Both the position numbers and the translations under genes were made by a program. This document shows positions 16,616 through 25,869 of a stretch of 64,000 bases of DNA, piece after piece (the first letter of the stretch is position 1; each line of letters begins with the position of its first letter). Under the pieces are notes generated by a model. It was given only the letters and a program-made list of their open reading frames with translations. It searched no databases and was not told the origin of the DNA. Source of the stretch: Epilithonimonas zeae (GTDB lineage Bacteria > Bacteroidota > Bacteroidia > Flavobacteriales > Weeksellaceae); NCBI RefSeq assembly GCF_023278365.1, contig NZ_CP075338.1:2480001-2544000 (forward strand), written 5' to 3'.

Positions 16616-17407
16616 TTATTTGCAATAACAAGGCGGTCTTCCAAAAGAGTAAGACAAAATCAATGTTGCAGAATTAACCCAATCTTTAGAATTCAGATTA
16701 CCCACATTCCTTTGATTCATAAAACCCTGTACAATAACAGCTGTCTCGTCTTTTCCAAGAGAGCTTTTCACTGTCACATCTCCATCCTTCAACATACTAT
16801 AATCCACCTGATCTGAGAAAGTCGGACGAAACGTAAATTCTCCTGACAATGCCCAGTTATAATTAAATTTATATTTAAGTCCTACACCAAAAGGAAGTCC
16901 CATTGTAAAAGCTTTTTCTTGTCTGTATTTAGCTTCTACAGTAGTATTCGTGATTGTTAAATCTGCTTTTGCTGCATTCATATACAGCCCGGAAATACCT
17001 GCAAATACGTATGGACTTATCATGCTAATCTGCTCGTCATTCACTGGCAAAAAATTATATTCGAAAAGTAAATCAGCTGATATCACCGAATTGGTTCCTC
17101 TCAACTGCCTCATTCTCCGATAATCTTCTTTCGCATACCTATCATCAAACTGAATGTTACTAAATCCCACATTAAGCCTGACGGTTTGATAGGGATTAAA
17201 ATTCATTCTGTACATTACGCCTCCATAAAATGGAAGTCCGTTCTCAGATACATTTCCGAGAGGCTTTTGAAGAATATAGTTTGTTCTCCCAATATCTCCA
17301 ACAAGATTACTCATTCCTAATTGTACCCCAATCTCGTGTCTCTGAGCTTTTGCAAAACTCAAAAAACAAAATATAGCAACAAGGGCATAGGTGAATTCTC
17401 TCTTCAT
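16616..17407 (-). CDS. DUF6089-family outer-membrane beta-barrel protein
   Basis: 263 residues from the ATG at 17407. That start gives a clean signal peptide (MKREFTYALVAIFCFLSFAKA), unlike the longer frame from 17461. The mature part starts QRHEIGVQLGMSNLVGDIG and consists of alternating beta strands ending in an aromatic strand (ATLILSYSFGR). The gene heads the uppS-bamA-ompH operon, as is usual in flavobacteria. Its exact role in the outer membrane is unknown. Confidence 0.85.
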   Translation of the reverse strand: MKREFTYALVAIFCFLSFAKAQRHEIGVQLGMSNLVGDIGRTNYILQKPLGNVSENGLPFYGGVMYRMNFNPYQTVRLNVGFSNIQFDDRYAKEDYRRMRQLRGTNSVISADLLFEYNFLPVNDEQISMISPYVFAGISGLYMNAAKADLTITNTTVEAKYRQEKAFTMGLPFGVGLKYKFNYNWALSGEFTFRPTFSDQVDYSMLKDGDVTVKSSLGKDETAVIVQGFMNQRNVGNLNSKDWVNSATLILSYSFGRPPCYCK

Positions 17408-17556
17408 TTTCAATATACTGAAACGTCTATTACTCAAAAATTTGGTGCAAATATAAAACATTTTTAGATTAAGGAACTTCTTAAAGTTTAGTTAAATAAA
17501 AACAAAAAAATATAATTTATTGTTATAAAAACGAACTTATTCCCAAAATAGTCTAT

Positions 17557-17584
17557 AAAAAAATAAAAGCCTTGATAAAGACTT
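17557..17584 (-). terminator. Terminator after the exopolysaccharide operon
   Basis: AAGCCTT (17567-17573) and AAGACTT (17578-17584) form a short imperfect stem with a 4-nt loop. On the minus strand it is followed by a T-rich stretch (TTTATTTTTTTAT). Weaker than the other terminators. Confidence 0.5.
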
Positions 17585-20092
17585 CTATTTTTTATTAAAA
17601 AACATTTTCAGCTTATTCCTTATTTTAATTATTGTTGGTTCTTTATAATTTTTATCTTCATCAAAATAGCCATAACCATAGCCATAGCCATAGCCGTAAC
17701 CATAGCCGTAGCCGTAACCATAGCCATAACCTTGCTTCACTACAAAATCATTATAAACCAATCCCAGATTCGTTATTTCTTTATTGAAGTATTTTTCCGT
17801 AATCATCTTCAACATATGTTTTTCTGTATACTCGTGGCGAATAACATAAATTGTGGTATCTGCTTTTTTAATCAGTTCAAAAGAATCGGCAACCAAACCT
17901 ACAGGTGGCGAATCTATAATAACATATTCATAGATTTCTTTCAATCTTTCTATGAACTTCATGTTATTATCACTCATTAATAATTCTGAAGGATTCGGAG
18001 GAATAGGCCCTGAAGTAATAACATCCAATCCCGGAATACTTGTATGATTGATGATTTCATCCAGTTCTACCTGACCTGTCAGATAATTGGAAATTCCGTT
18101 TTTGTTATTAATTTTAAAATCACCAAAAATCTTTGGCTTTCTTAGATCCATTCCTAACAAAACAGCTTTTTTTCCACTTAATCCGAGAATCGAAGCAATA
18201 TTAATCGAAACGTATGTTTTACCTTCTCCACTAATAGAAGATGTCACCAAAATAACTTTACTTTTTTGCTCCTCATCGAACAAGAACCGAAGATTAGCTC
18301 GTACAGCCCTAAATGCTTCCGAAATAGAAGATTTTGGTTCTTCTAAAACGGTTAAATTGTTATCATAACTATTATGACCAATCACGCCAAGTAATGGGAT
18401 TTTGGTTACTGATAACAGTTCTTTAAGATTTCTGATTTTATTATCCAGCAATTCAGCTAGAAGAAGAAAAATAAGCGGAATCAATAGCAAACCTCCTATA
18501 ATCTGCATCTTTGTGCCTTTCACATCTGGAGCAATAGGACCCTGCCCAAGATTTTTTGCACTATCAATAATATTGAGATTACTTTGATTAGTCGCAACAC
18601 GCATTTGAGATTTTGCCTGTTCTGTTAATAAAGTATTATAAGTATTTTCAATAATATTATAACCTCTTTGAGCATCTAAGAAAATCCTCTGTTTTTCTGG
18701 AAGTGTCACAAGTTCCTGATCTATCTTTCCGATTTGGGCATTAATATCAGCAAGTCTATCGTTATAACCTTGAAAATATTTTTTCAATCCACCTTGGGAA
18801 GTAAATTTAGCTTCATTAATCAATCGATTAATTTCACGCATCGGCTCAGAGTTTGGCGTATAAATTTGAGCCATCTCTCTGCGTTTTGCGTAGAGTTGCT
18901 TTAATTCTGAAACTGATGCATTGAAACTTCCGTCCTCAATTCCTGCAATATTCAGGCTAATGATTTTCTCAATATTATTTGTATTAACAGAAGATCTAAC
19001 ATCATTGAGAGAATTGATTTTTGTAGCTAATTCAGCTTTTTGAGTTTCTAGATCCGTCAATTTTGCCAATGTCTTAGAATCGATATTTTCCATATCGAAA
19101 AGACGGTTGTTAATTTTCAAATTATTGAGAACCGCGCCACTGGAATCCAGTTTTTTTCTTATCAAAGAAAGATTTTCGTTAAGATATTCTACAGTGTTTT
19201 TATCCACCATATTTTGATCCAGCAATCTTTTCTTGATTAATTCCTGTACCGAATTATTAAGAAAACTAACGGTATTATTCAGGTTATAGCCTGACTTCGA
19301 AATCACCATAATTGATGGAAGTTCTTTGTCAAATTCTACAGAGAGACTGCCAATGATTCCATTAACAGCTTGATTTACCGGAACCAGAGTGACAATAATA
19401 TTATCAAGTCCTAAATTATTTGGTGTTGGATTCGGAACCAATCTAAACTTAAGGTTAGGAGTTTCGTACCATTCATTCAGCCCCAAAATTTTATTTTTTG
19501 GTCTAGGATATGCGGATATAGTTTCCATACTTTCTGTATCATAATTATACAAGTATGGAGATTGCCCCTCTTCCGGTAAAACTACCTCATATTTATTTTT
19601 GTCCTTTGGTATTAAACTAATAGGATAATTAACCTGCTGCAGATGGTTTCTATCAATTTCCAAAAACACAGGACTATCTTCCTGATCCAAATAAGTAGTT
19701 TTTATTAATCCTTTTGTAGTGTAATTGGTAATTAAATTCAGTTTTTTAACCAAATATTCATTATGACTTCTTGACAATAATATTTTCTTCAGATAAACTC
19801 CATCCTGATTTCCGCCCTGCCCCCAAATGAAGTTAATAGACTGATTGGGAGTGAAGTAACTTGCTGTATTATTAGAAATACTTAAGGACAAACTTGAAGA
19901 ATAGACTCTCTGAGCGTAATATTTACTATAAACATAAGAAATACAGTAACCTATAAATCCAAGAATCACAAACCAATACCAATTACGAATAACCCTTTGT
20001 ACAAAATGAGCTGGATCAAACAAATTGAAAGATCCCATTTTTTCAGCCTGTGCTGTATCTTGTGAGTTTTTTCCGTTTTTATCAGGAATCAT
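17585..20092 (-). CDS. Wzc-type polysaccharide co-polymerase / BY-kinase
   Basis: 835 residues. It has an N-terminal membrane segment (WYWFVILGFIGYCISYVYS), a large Wzz-type periplasmic region with coiled coil, and a second membrane segment (IIGGLLLIPLIFLLLAELL). The cytoplasmic tyrosine kinase has Walker A SSISGEGKT, Walker A' LLGMDLRKPK and Walker B YVIIDSPPVG. The C-terminus carries eleven Gly-Tyr dipeptides, the autophosphorylation cluster. It controls chain length and export of surface polysaccharide. Its ATG overlaps the stop of the upstream wza-like gene by one base. Confidence 0.94.
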   Translation of the reverse strand: MIPDKNGKNSQDTAQAEKMGSFNLFDPAHFVQRVIRNWYWFVILGFIGYCISYVYSKYYAQRVYSSSLSLSISNNTASYFTPNQSINFIWGQGGNQDGVYLKKILLSRSHNEYLVKKLNLITNYTTKGLIKTTYLDQEDSPVFLEIDRNHLQQVNYPISLIPKDKNKYEVVLPEEGQSPYLYNYDTESMETISAYPRPKNKILGLNEWYETPNLKFRLVPNPTPNNLGLDNIIVTLVPVNQAVNGIIGSLSVEFDKELPSIMVISKSGYNLNNTVSFLNNSVQELIKKRLLDQNMVDKNTVEYLNENLSLIRKKLDSSGAVLNNLKINNRLFDMENIDSKTLAKLTDLETQKAELATKINSLNDVRSSVNTNNIEKIISLNIAGIEDGSFNASVSELKQLYAKRREMAQIYTPNSEPMREINRLINEAKFTSQGGLKKYFQGYNDRLADINAQIGKIDQELVTLPEKQRIFLDAQRGYNIIENTYNTLLTEQAKSQMRVATNQSNLNIIDSAKNLGQGPIAPDVKGTKMQIIGGLLLIPLIFLLLAELLDNKIRNLKELLSVTKIPLLGVIGHNSYDNNLTVLEEPKSSISEAFRAVRANLRFLFDEEQKSKVILVTSSISGEGKTYVSINIASILGLSGKKAVLLGMDLRKPKIFGDFKINNKNGISNYLTGQVELDEIINHTSIPGLDVITSGPIPPNPSELLMSDNNMKFIERLKEIYEYVIIDSPPVGLVADSFELIKKADTTIYVIRHEYTEKHMLKMITEKYFNKEITNLGLVYNDFVVKQGYGYGYGYGYGYGYGYGYGYGYFDEDKNYKEPTIIKIRNKLKMFFNKK
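17666..17731 (-). repeat. Hexanucleotide microsatellite encoding (Gly-Tyr)11 in the Wzc tail
   Basis: Eleven tandem 6-bp units, read on the plus strand as ATAGCC, ATAACC, GTAGCC or GTAACC, encode the Tyr-rich tail. Synonymous variation between units (GGT/GGC, TAT/TAC) shows selection for the peptide, while unit number could vary by slippage in frame. Confidence 0.9.
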
Positions 20093-20970
20093 TATAATCT
20101 GGTAATAATTAGATAAATAGACATCACTGTAGTAATCAATGATACCCCTGTTGTCAAAGTCTGTAGCGGTTCTTTTCCAAATCCATTGATACTTTTTCCA
20201 TTGGTATTAAGATAGATGATATCACCATTCTGTAACCAGTAATAAGGCGAATTCATAGCGTCTTCTCTTGTAAGATCTAATCTTGCGGTTTTTATACCTT
20301 CAGGATATTTTCTATGGATCATTATATTTTTACGATCAACAGTACGGTTAAGTCCCCCATTCATAGCGATGGCTTGCATTATATTCAGTTGAGTTACATA
20401 AGCTGTTTTTTCTCCAGTTACTCCAACTGTTTCCATATCACCCAGTAGATAATAACGGATACCATCAAGATTTAATCTAACTTCGGACTTACCTTGTAAA
20501 AAATTCTCATTGACTTTTTCCTGTATTTCTTTGGTCATATCTTCAAGCGTTCTGCCTTCTGCCTTGACATATCCGATTCCGAAAATATTAACATCTCCTT
20601 TAGAATCTACTTTCAACCCATTAAAATAAAAAGTAGCATTACCCCCAGAACCATTATTACCTCCAGTTTGTCCGCCCGTAGCGCCTCCTGCCTGTTGAGG
20701 TGCATTATTACTGCCAGCAGCAGATGCATTGAGTGAAGAATAAAATTGTGCAGCATCACCTTTTGGGGTTGTAACAACATTTAAGCTTAAAATATCTCCT
20801 TTCGTGACTCTGTATTCTGGAACGTTATAGGGAACCAAACCTTCTTCATTAATCGTCAGGCTTTCGCTAGGCTGTAGATATCGAACATCTTTTTTTGTAA
20901 CGCAGGAAGAGCAGACTCCTAAAAGAGTTAGTAATAAAAATATATTAAATAAATAACGTTTTATCATCAA
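20092..20970 (-). CDS. Wza-like polysaccharide export lipoprotein
   Basis: 292 residues. A lipoprotein signal (FNIFLLLTLLGVCSSC) is followed by the poly-export domain (YRVTKGDILSLNVV) and one SLBB-type region (YLLGDMETVGVTGEKTAYV), then a C-terminal hydrophobic helix (LITTVMSIYLIITRL), as in outer-membrane Wza-type channels. A low-complexity Gly/Asn/Gln insert at about residues 85-115 is unusual. It sits directly upstream of and overlaps the BY-kinase gene, its usual partner. Confidence 0.92.
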   Translation of the reverse strand: MMIKRYLFNIFLLLTLLGVCSSCVTKKDVRYLQPSESLTINEEGLVPYNVPEYRVTKGDILSLNVVTTPKGDAAQFYSSLNASAAGSNNAPQQAGGATGGQTGGNNGSGGNATFYFNGLKVDSKGDVNIFGIGYVKAEGRTLEDMTKEIQEKVNENFLQGKSEVRLNLDGIRYYLLGDMETVGVTGEKTAYVTQLNIMQAIAMNGGLNRTVDRKNIMIHRKYPEGIKTARLDLTREDAMNSPYYWLQNGDIIYLNTNGKSINGFGKEPLQTLTTGVSLITTVMSIYLIITRL

Positions 20971-20996
20971 ATAGTTTTTTGCAAAAATATAACAAT

Positions 20997-22106
20997 TTAA
21001 TCTTTTTTGAACCGTAACAAAAATATCGGAAGATAAGCCCCCAAAAAACCTAATATTACAATAATTAGTAATAATTGATTTACATTAAGATGTCTTAAAA
21101 AATAGGCCGCTATAATTATAAAAAGATAGTAAGCAATAATATAAGCAGTAGATCTTCTGTGGGTTAAACCAAGATTCAATAATTTGTGATGGATATGGTT
21201 TTTATCCGGAGATAATACCGATTTTTTGTGATAAATTCTAGTAATGATTACCGTAAGTGTATCTATAATCGGTAAAATCAAAATTGCCACTGCAATTACC
21301 GGAGCAGATTGTAAGTGATAAAAGACGTCATCTCTTTTCGCAATAAAAATATCAATAAAAGATATTCCGGTGAACGACAACAAAAAGCCCAATATCATGG
21401 AACCTGTATCACCCATAAATATTTTGGTGCTTCTTTTATTGGACAAATTATAAAATAGAAAACCTAGAGAAGCGGCAATCAAAATACCGCAAAGAATAAC
21501 CAAAGGATCATTGTGGCTTCCTAATCTGAAAAAACTGATCCCAAACAAGGCACTTGTGGCAATGGTATAACTGCCCGCCAATCCGTCTATTCCATCAATC
21601 AGGTTAAAAGCATTAATCAAAATAATAAATGTCAATATACTGAAGGCAACACTCACATAATAATTAATCTCATAGACCCCAAAAACCCCGAAAAGATTTC
21701 TGATACGGACATCAGAACCTATAACAAGCAGTGCTGAAACTAATATCTGAGCCAACAGCTTTTTATAAGCCCGCAGAACCATAATATCGTCCATTACACC
21801 AACAAAAAACAGAATAATAAAGGAGGCAAACAAGAATTTATAACGGTCAAATAATTCGTATGCGAAGATTGGAGCGCAAACGCCTAATGAAAAAAAGATG
21901 GCAATTCCACCAAGATTAGGGATTTTCCTCAGGTGAGAACTCCTTGCGCCAGGCTCATCCATCAGATTTTTTCTTCTGGAAATTTTTATGATTGTAGGAA
22001 TTGCAACGTAAGTAATGAGAAACGAGAATGCAAAGCCGAGCAAGAGCTTAAAATAAAAGAAAGATATTCCGGTGCTTTCTAAAAAAGTTTCGAAATTATT
22101 ATTCAT
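20997..22106 (-). CDS. MraY/WecA-family glycosyl-1-phosphate transferase
   Basis: 369 residues with about eleven membrane helices. Active-site loops are GVMDDIMVLRAYKKLLAQ (Asp-Asp), NAFNLIDGIDGLAGS and DKNHIHHKLLNLGL (His-rich loop). The enzyme would transfer a sugar-1-phosphate (often GlcNAc-1-P) onto undecaprenyl phosphate, the first step of polysaccharide repeat assembly, linking to uppS. It is the gene before the wza-like gene. Confidence 0.92.
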   Translation of the reverse strand: MNNNFETFLESTGISFFYFKLLLGFAFSFLITYVAIPTIIKISRRKNLMDEPGARSSHLRKIPNLGGIAIFFSLGVCAPIFAYELFDRYKFLFASFIILFFVGVMDDIMVLRAYKKLLAQILVSALLVIGSDVRIRNLFGVFGVYEINYYVSVAFSILTFIILINAFNLIDGIDGLAGSYTIATSALFGISFFRLGSHNDPLVILCGILIAASLGFLFYNLSNKRSTKIFMGDTGSMILGFLLSFTGISFIDIFIAKRDDVFYHLQSAPVIAVAILILPIIDTLTVIITRIYHKKSVLSPDKNHIHHKLLNLGLTHRRSTAYIIAYYLFIIIAAYFLRHLNVNQLLLIIVILGFLGAYLPIFLLRFKKD

Positions 22107-22128
22107 TCAGTGTTTTTATGGCTTATTA

Positions 22129-23139
22129 TTAATTTATCAATAACCTGACGAGCTTCTTCAATCTCAACAGACTTAGGACGTAATAAATTTTTTTCTTCAG
22201 GGGCAAAGATAATAGATAATTCCTACCAAACCGCTTATATTGCAATATATCTTTAATTTTTAAGCCATTAGTTTTGATAAAAGTATCCAGTTCTTGTGAC
22301 ATTTTATCAAAATCGCCAGCATCTTTTACGAAAGCCAAATAAGCCAAGAAAGTATAAACACCTTCCAAAATTTGAAATCCTTTCAAAGCTTCTAATTGAT
22401 TAGAAAATTGACTTTGACTAAATTTCTTGCTCACAGTTTCTACAGCTTTTAAGATATCCAAACCTTTCGTAGTATGGCTTTTACTTATAGAATCCTGCCT
22501 TTCCAAATATTGATAATGATAATCAGGCACGAATGTTAAAGCCTGACATTGAAGCAACAATTGCGGAATCAATTCAATATCTTCGAAATGAATTCCTTTT
22601 TTGAATCTTTTATCCTGAAATAATTCTCTTCTGAAAAGCTTATTACAAGCAAAATAAGAAATATCCGAAAAAACCGAAAGATTATTTTCCAGAACAATTT
22701 TCTCCGGGAAGTTTGGAAGTTGTGTTAATTTTTGAGTAACATTTCCATTTTCATCCACCTTTTGAAGATTACATATTGCCATTTCGGCGTTGTGTTTTTC
22801 AGCAAGATTGTACATCTCTTCAAACATCATTTCGGAAACATAATCATCACTATCAACAAATCCTAAATACTGTCCTTTCGCTCGATCTATTCCGAAATTT
22901 CGTGCATCGCTTAATCCACCGTTTTCTTTCATAAAGCCAAAAATCCTGTCCGGATATTCTTGCTGGAATTTATCAATAATCTGTTGAGACTGATCCTTAC
23001 TTCCGTCATTCACAACAAGAATTTCGATTTCCCGCAAAGTTTGATTGACTAATGATAACAAGCATTTTTCCAGATATAACTCGACGTTATAAACCGGAAC
23101 AATGATCGAAACTTTAAACAAATTTTCTTGATTTATCAT
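22129..23139 (-). CDS. Family 2 glycosyltransferase
   Basis: 336 residues from the Met at 23139 (a Met two codons earlier is possible). The GT-A fold has FKVSIIVPVYNVELYLEKCL, EILVVNDGSKD, GLSDARNFGIDRAKG and the DxD-like FVDSDDYV. There are no membrane helices apart from a weak C-terminal amphipathic stretch. It probably adds one sugar to the lipid-linked repeat unit at the inner face of the membrane. The donor is unknown. Confidence 0.92.
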   Translation of the reverse strand: MINQENLFKVSIIVPVYNVELYLEKCLLSLVNQTLREIEILVVNDGSKDQSQQIIDKFQQEYPDRIFGFMKENGGLSDARNFGIDRAKGQYLGFVDSDDYVSEMMFEEMYNLAEKHNAEMAICNLQKVDENGNVTQKLTQLPNFPEKIVLENNLSVFSDISYFACNKLFRRELFQDKRFKKGIHFEDIELIPQLLLQCQALTFVPDYHYQYLERQDSISKSHTTKGLDILKAVETVSKKFSQSQFSNQLEALKGFQILEGVYTFLAYLAFVKDAGDFDKMSQELDTFIKTNGLKIKDILQYKRFGRNYLLSLPLKKKIYYVLSLLRLKKLVRLLIN

Positions 23140-23221
23140 TACCAATATGTTGCAACTTCGTTGCTCCCTATATATGAATATTATTTTCTACCAACATTTC
23201 GAGACTTTATTCTAAATCAAT

Positions 23222-24292
23222 TTAATTTCTTGTAAATCTTGGACCTAAAAAGCCTCTCTTAGCTTCATCAAAATCCGATCGTGAACACGGAATGCAATTA
23301 TCTATGTTTTCATCCTCGCCAAAATACCAAAGATTGCTGAAAACCTCTCTCTTGAAAGCGTATTGCTCATCATTAATCAAAACATAAAAAGTCTCATAAG
23401 TTTTCTCTTTCGGATGTGATTTTTGAATATTGATTCCTTCTATCAAATACCAAATCATTTGTGCCAAAAGCTGATGATTGAGTTGAGAATCAGAATAAAT
23501 ATTATAATTGAAAATTCCCACAGATTTCAACCTTTCACTCAATCCGATTTCTTTCATATAAGCACAAATTTCCCTTCTATTCAGTCCATTGACTTGTGGA
23601 TTCATAGAAAAAGCTTCGGCAAAAGTTTCAATCGCATCGCAGTTAATTGTAACCAAATCTGCCTTTCGAAAATATGGCTCAGTTTTCTCGGTGGAATTCA
23701 TCATCTCCGCCAGACGGATGATGTCGAACTGAACTTCCTTAATCAATTTCACAGAATCCATTTCGTTGAGATGTTTCTGATAACCCAAATGATGATAATT
23801 TTTTATAGAGAAATTTTTGGATCCTAAGATTTTGCTCAAGAAATTAGACTCGTGGATTTCCTCATCCTGTTTCAAAGAAACTACGTTGCTGATCTGAGTA
23901 TAATTGATATCTTTCTGATGAAAATTGAGCGCAGAAAACAGCGAAAAAGCCAAATCATTGCTACCGCCAATAATTATGGGGACTGCGCCTTTGTAATGAC
24001 AAGCCGACAAAACTTCCTGCAGAATATAATGCGAATCCTGAGGCGTTCGCCCTGAAACCAAATCGCCTAAATCAATAATCGGAATATCGAAATCTAGTTG
24101 TGATAATTTGTAAAATTCTCTTCTGATTCCTGTGAAATCCTGACTTTCTGCATCGCCATTCGCACCACGATAATCTGAAACGAAAAGCAAAACAATACTA
24201 TTTTCTTTGATTTCGTTTGTTATTTTATTTCCGATTTGCCACTTCTCGGTTCGGAATGATCTTGGCGCAATAATAAAGTCTTCGAAGTTCAT
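23222..24292 (-). CDS. Arginase/formimidoylglutamase-fold protein with altered metal site
   Basis: 356 residues of the ureohydrolase fold. The usual metal-binding motifs are degenerate: GGGHD appears as GGSND, and SxDxDxxD appears as TINCDAIE. Most of the dimanganese ligands therefore seem lost or replaced, so arginase or formimidoylglutamase activity is doubtful. Related proteins are annotated as formimidoylglutamase in flavobacteria. It lies 5 nt before a GT-C-like gene inside the exopolysaccharide cluster, with no hut genes nearby. Confidence 0.75.
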   Translation of the reverse strand: MNFEDFIIAPRSFRTEKWQIGNKITNEIKENSIVLLFVSDYRGANGDAESQDFTGIRREFYKLSQLDFDIPIIDLGDLVSGRTPQDSHYILQEVLSACHYKGAVPIIIGGSNDLAFSLFSALNFHQKDINYTQISNVVSLKQDEEIHESNFLSKILGSKNFSIKNYHHLGYQKHLNEMDSVKLIKEVQFDIIRLAEMMNSTEKTEPYFRKADLVTINCDAIETFAEAFSMNPQVNGLNRREICAYMKEIGLSERLKSVGIFNYNIYSDSQLNHQLLAQMIWYLIEGINIQKSHPKEKTYETFYVLINDEQYAFKREVFSNLWYFGEDENIDNCIPCSRSDFDEAKRGFLGPRFTRN

Positions 24293-24297
24293 AATTT

Positions 24298-25863
24298 CTA
24301 ATCTACAATTTTTATAATAACGTCTTTTGGTGTCTTTTTGGAAAATTCAATCAGTTGATTTCTAAGTCTAAGTGTATTTTCTTTCTGCACAGAATAAAAA
24401 GAAACAGTTGTTCCGCCAGCCATATAATTATTCTGAATCGTCAAAGTTCCAACTTTTGAAAAATAATCCGGCATTTTTACCCACTCATCAAAAACCAAAG
24501 CCACATCAAACATCTGATTTTTTGCGGCATCATAAACATACTTTTGCAAAGCTTTGTTATCTGTAAATTTGGCATGGTCATTTTTTCTCAGTTTTGCCAC
24601 TTCAATACTTCCCAAACCATAAGTATCCAAAAGATGAATGTGATTAAAATAAGTAATCGCACCAATATCATTAGCAACAACTCTCGAGTTTCTGTAATAT
24701 TGATGAAGGAAATCTGCCAGTTGAATCTGCTGATCAAAAATATTTTTGGATGCAATTTTCTGTTTATCGAATGTTGTTCCAAATCTCATATAAAATGTTA
24801 TTAATAAAAGAAAAACTGTTACGATTTTTAGAACTTTATTAGCCACATTTTTCTGAAAAACCTCATCAATAAAAGGTGTAATCGCCAATAAAACAATGAC
24901 AGCCAGATAAGACTCATATCTAATCAGCCAACCGAAATTGGCGAACAAAAGATGAATTACAAATCCAAAAAACACAACAAACGGAATGACATTTTTGGAA
25001 AATTGGAGAATTTGAGAGTTTTTGAGTTTTTGAGTTTTTACGTTTCTGAAAATCTGGATTAATAATATTAAAATCAATACCAGAACCGAAATTCCACGAT
25101 AGGCATTCCCTGCAACTCTGGTAAAAAATCCGACAATTCCATCGTTCGTATTCCCCTTTAAAATTAAAGAATTAGGCAGAAAAAACGAACCGTGATCCAA
25201 TGAGATCCATCCGTAAACCACAACCGGAACGATTGCAAAGAGTCCTAAAGCAATGCTTATGACATAATCTTTCTTAAGAAAGAAAAGGTAGACGCAAATA
25301 GAGAAAATGAAAAATAAGCTCTCATATCTGAAACCTACGGCAATGATAGAAAACAAAGCAAGATTTGAGAAATTTCTCGGTGTTTTATCTTCAAGATATT
25401 TTTGAAATCCTAGTAAAACCAAAACCATCGCCAATGTATGAAAAACGTGCTCCATCCCTGTCATTATCATCAGATGCAAGGGCATTAATAAAACTACAGA
25501 TGATAAAACAATGATATAAGTTGTCTGGGAAAACCGTTTCAGATATCGATGAAAAATCAGAATTAATCCAATTCCTGCAACACTATTCGCAACCAGCGGG
25601 ATATATTCCCAATTTCCAAATACTTTAATCAGAATTGCTAATAAAAATGTGAAAAGTGGAGACGATGTTGTGGAAGAAAACTCATATTGGGTAATTCCCC
25701 ACGTTTGAAATTCAGCAAAATTCTTCGCCATAGAAAGATGAATGTACGCATCATCTAACGGGTAAATATATTTTCCTGCAAAATCCACAACCACCTGAAT
25801 ATTGAAAAAAATCAATAATCCAAGAATTAGAAATATTATTAAAAGTGTTATGTTATTTTTCAT
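24298..25863 (-). CDS. GT-C-fold membrane glycosyltransferase-like protein
   Basis: 521 residues with about eleven membrane helices. The first extracytoplasmic loop carries YPLDDAYIHLSMAKNFAE and then SSTTSSPLFTFLLA, the acidic DD motif and TSSP pattern of GT-C (GT39/ArnT-like) enzymes that use polyprenyl-phosphate sugars. A soluble C-terminal domain follows. It probably modifies surface glycan or lipid on the periplasmic side. It is in the minus-strand exopolysaccharide operon; the acceptor is unknown. Confidence 0.72.
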   Translation of the reverse strand: MKNNITLLIIFLILGLLIFFNIQVVVDFAGKYIYPLDDAYIHLSMAKNFAEFQTWGITQYEFSSTTSSPLFTFLLAILIKVFGNWEYIPLVANSVAGIGLILIFHRYLKRFSQTTYIIVLSSVVLLMPLHLMIMTGMEHVFHTLAMVLVLLGFQKYLEDKTPRNFSNLALFSIIAVGFRYESLFFIFSICVYLFFLKKDYVISIALGLFAIVPVVVYGWISLDHGSFFLPNSLILKGNTNDGIVGFFTRVAGNAYRGISVLVLILILLIQIFRNVKTQKLKNSQILQFSKNVIPFVVFFGFVIHLLFANFGWLIRYESYLAVIVLLAITPFIDEVFQKNVANKVLKIVTVFLLLITFYMRFGTTFDKQKIASKNIFDQQIQLADFLHQYYRNSRVVANDIGAITYFNHIHLLDTYGLGSIEVAKLRKNDHAKFTDNKALQKYVYDAAKNQMFDVALVFDEWVKMPDYFSKVGTLTIQNNYMAGGTTVSFYSVQKENTLRLRNQLIEFSKKTPKDVIIKIVD

Positions 25864-25869
25864 CTATTT

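Noticed and set aside
17665-17732. CRISPR-like array
   Set aside because: Six-base units without spacers that encode Gly-Tyr in frame; a coding microsatellite.
24544-24804. Plus-strand frames inside the GT-C-like gene
   Set aside because: Out-of-frame shadows of a well-supported membrane protein, with no domain or start signal.
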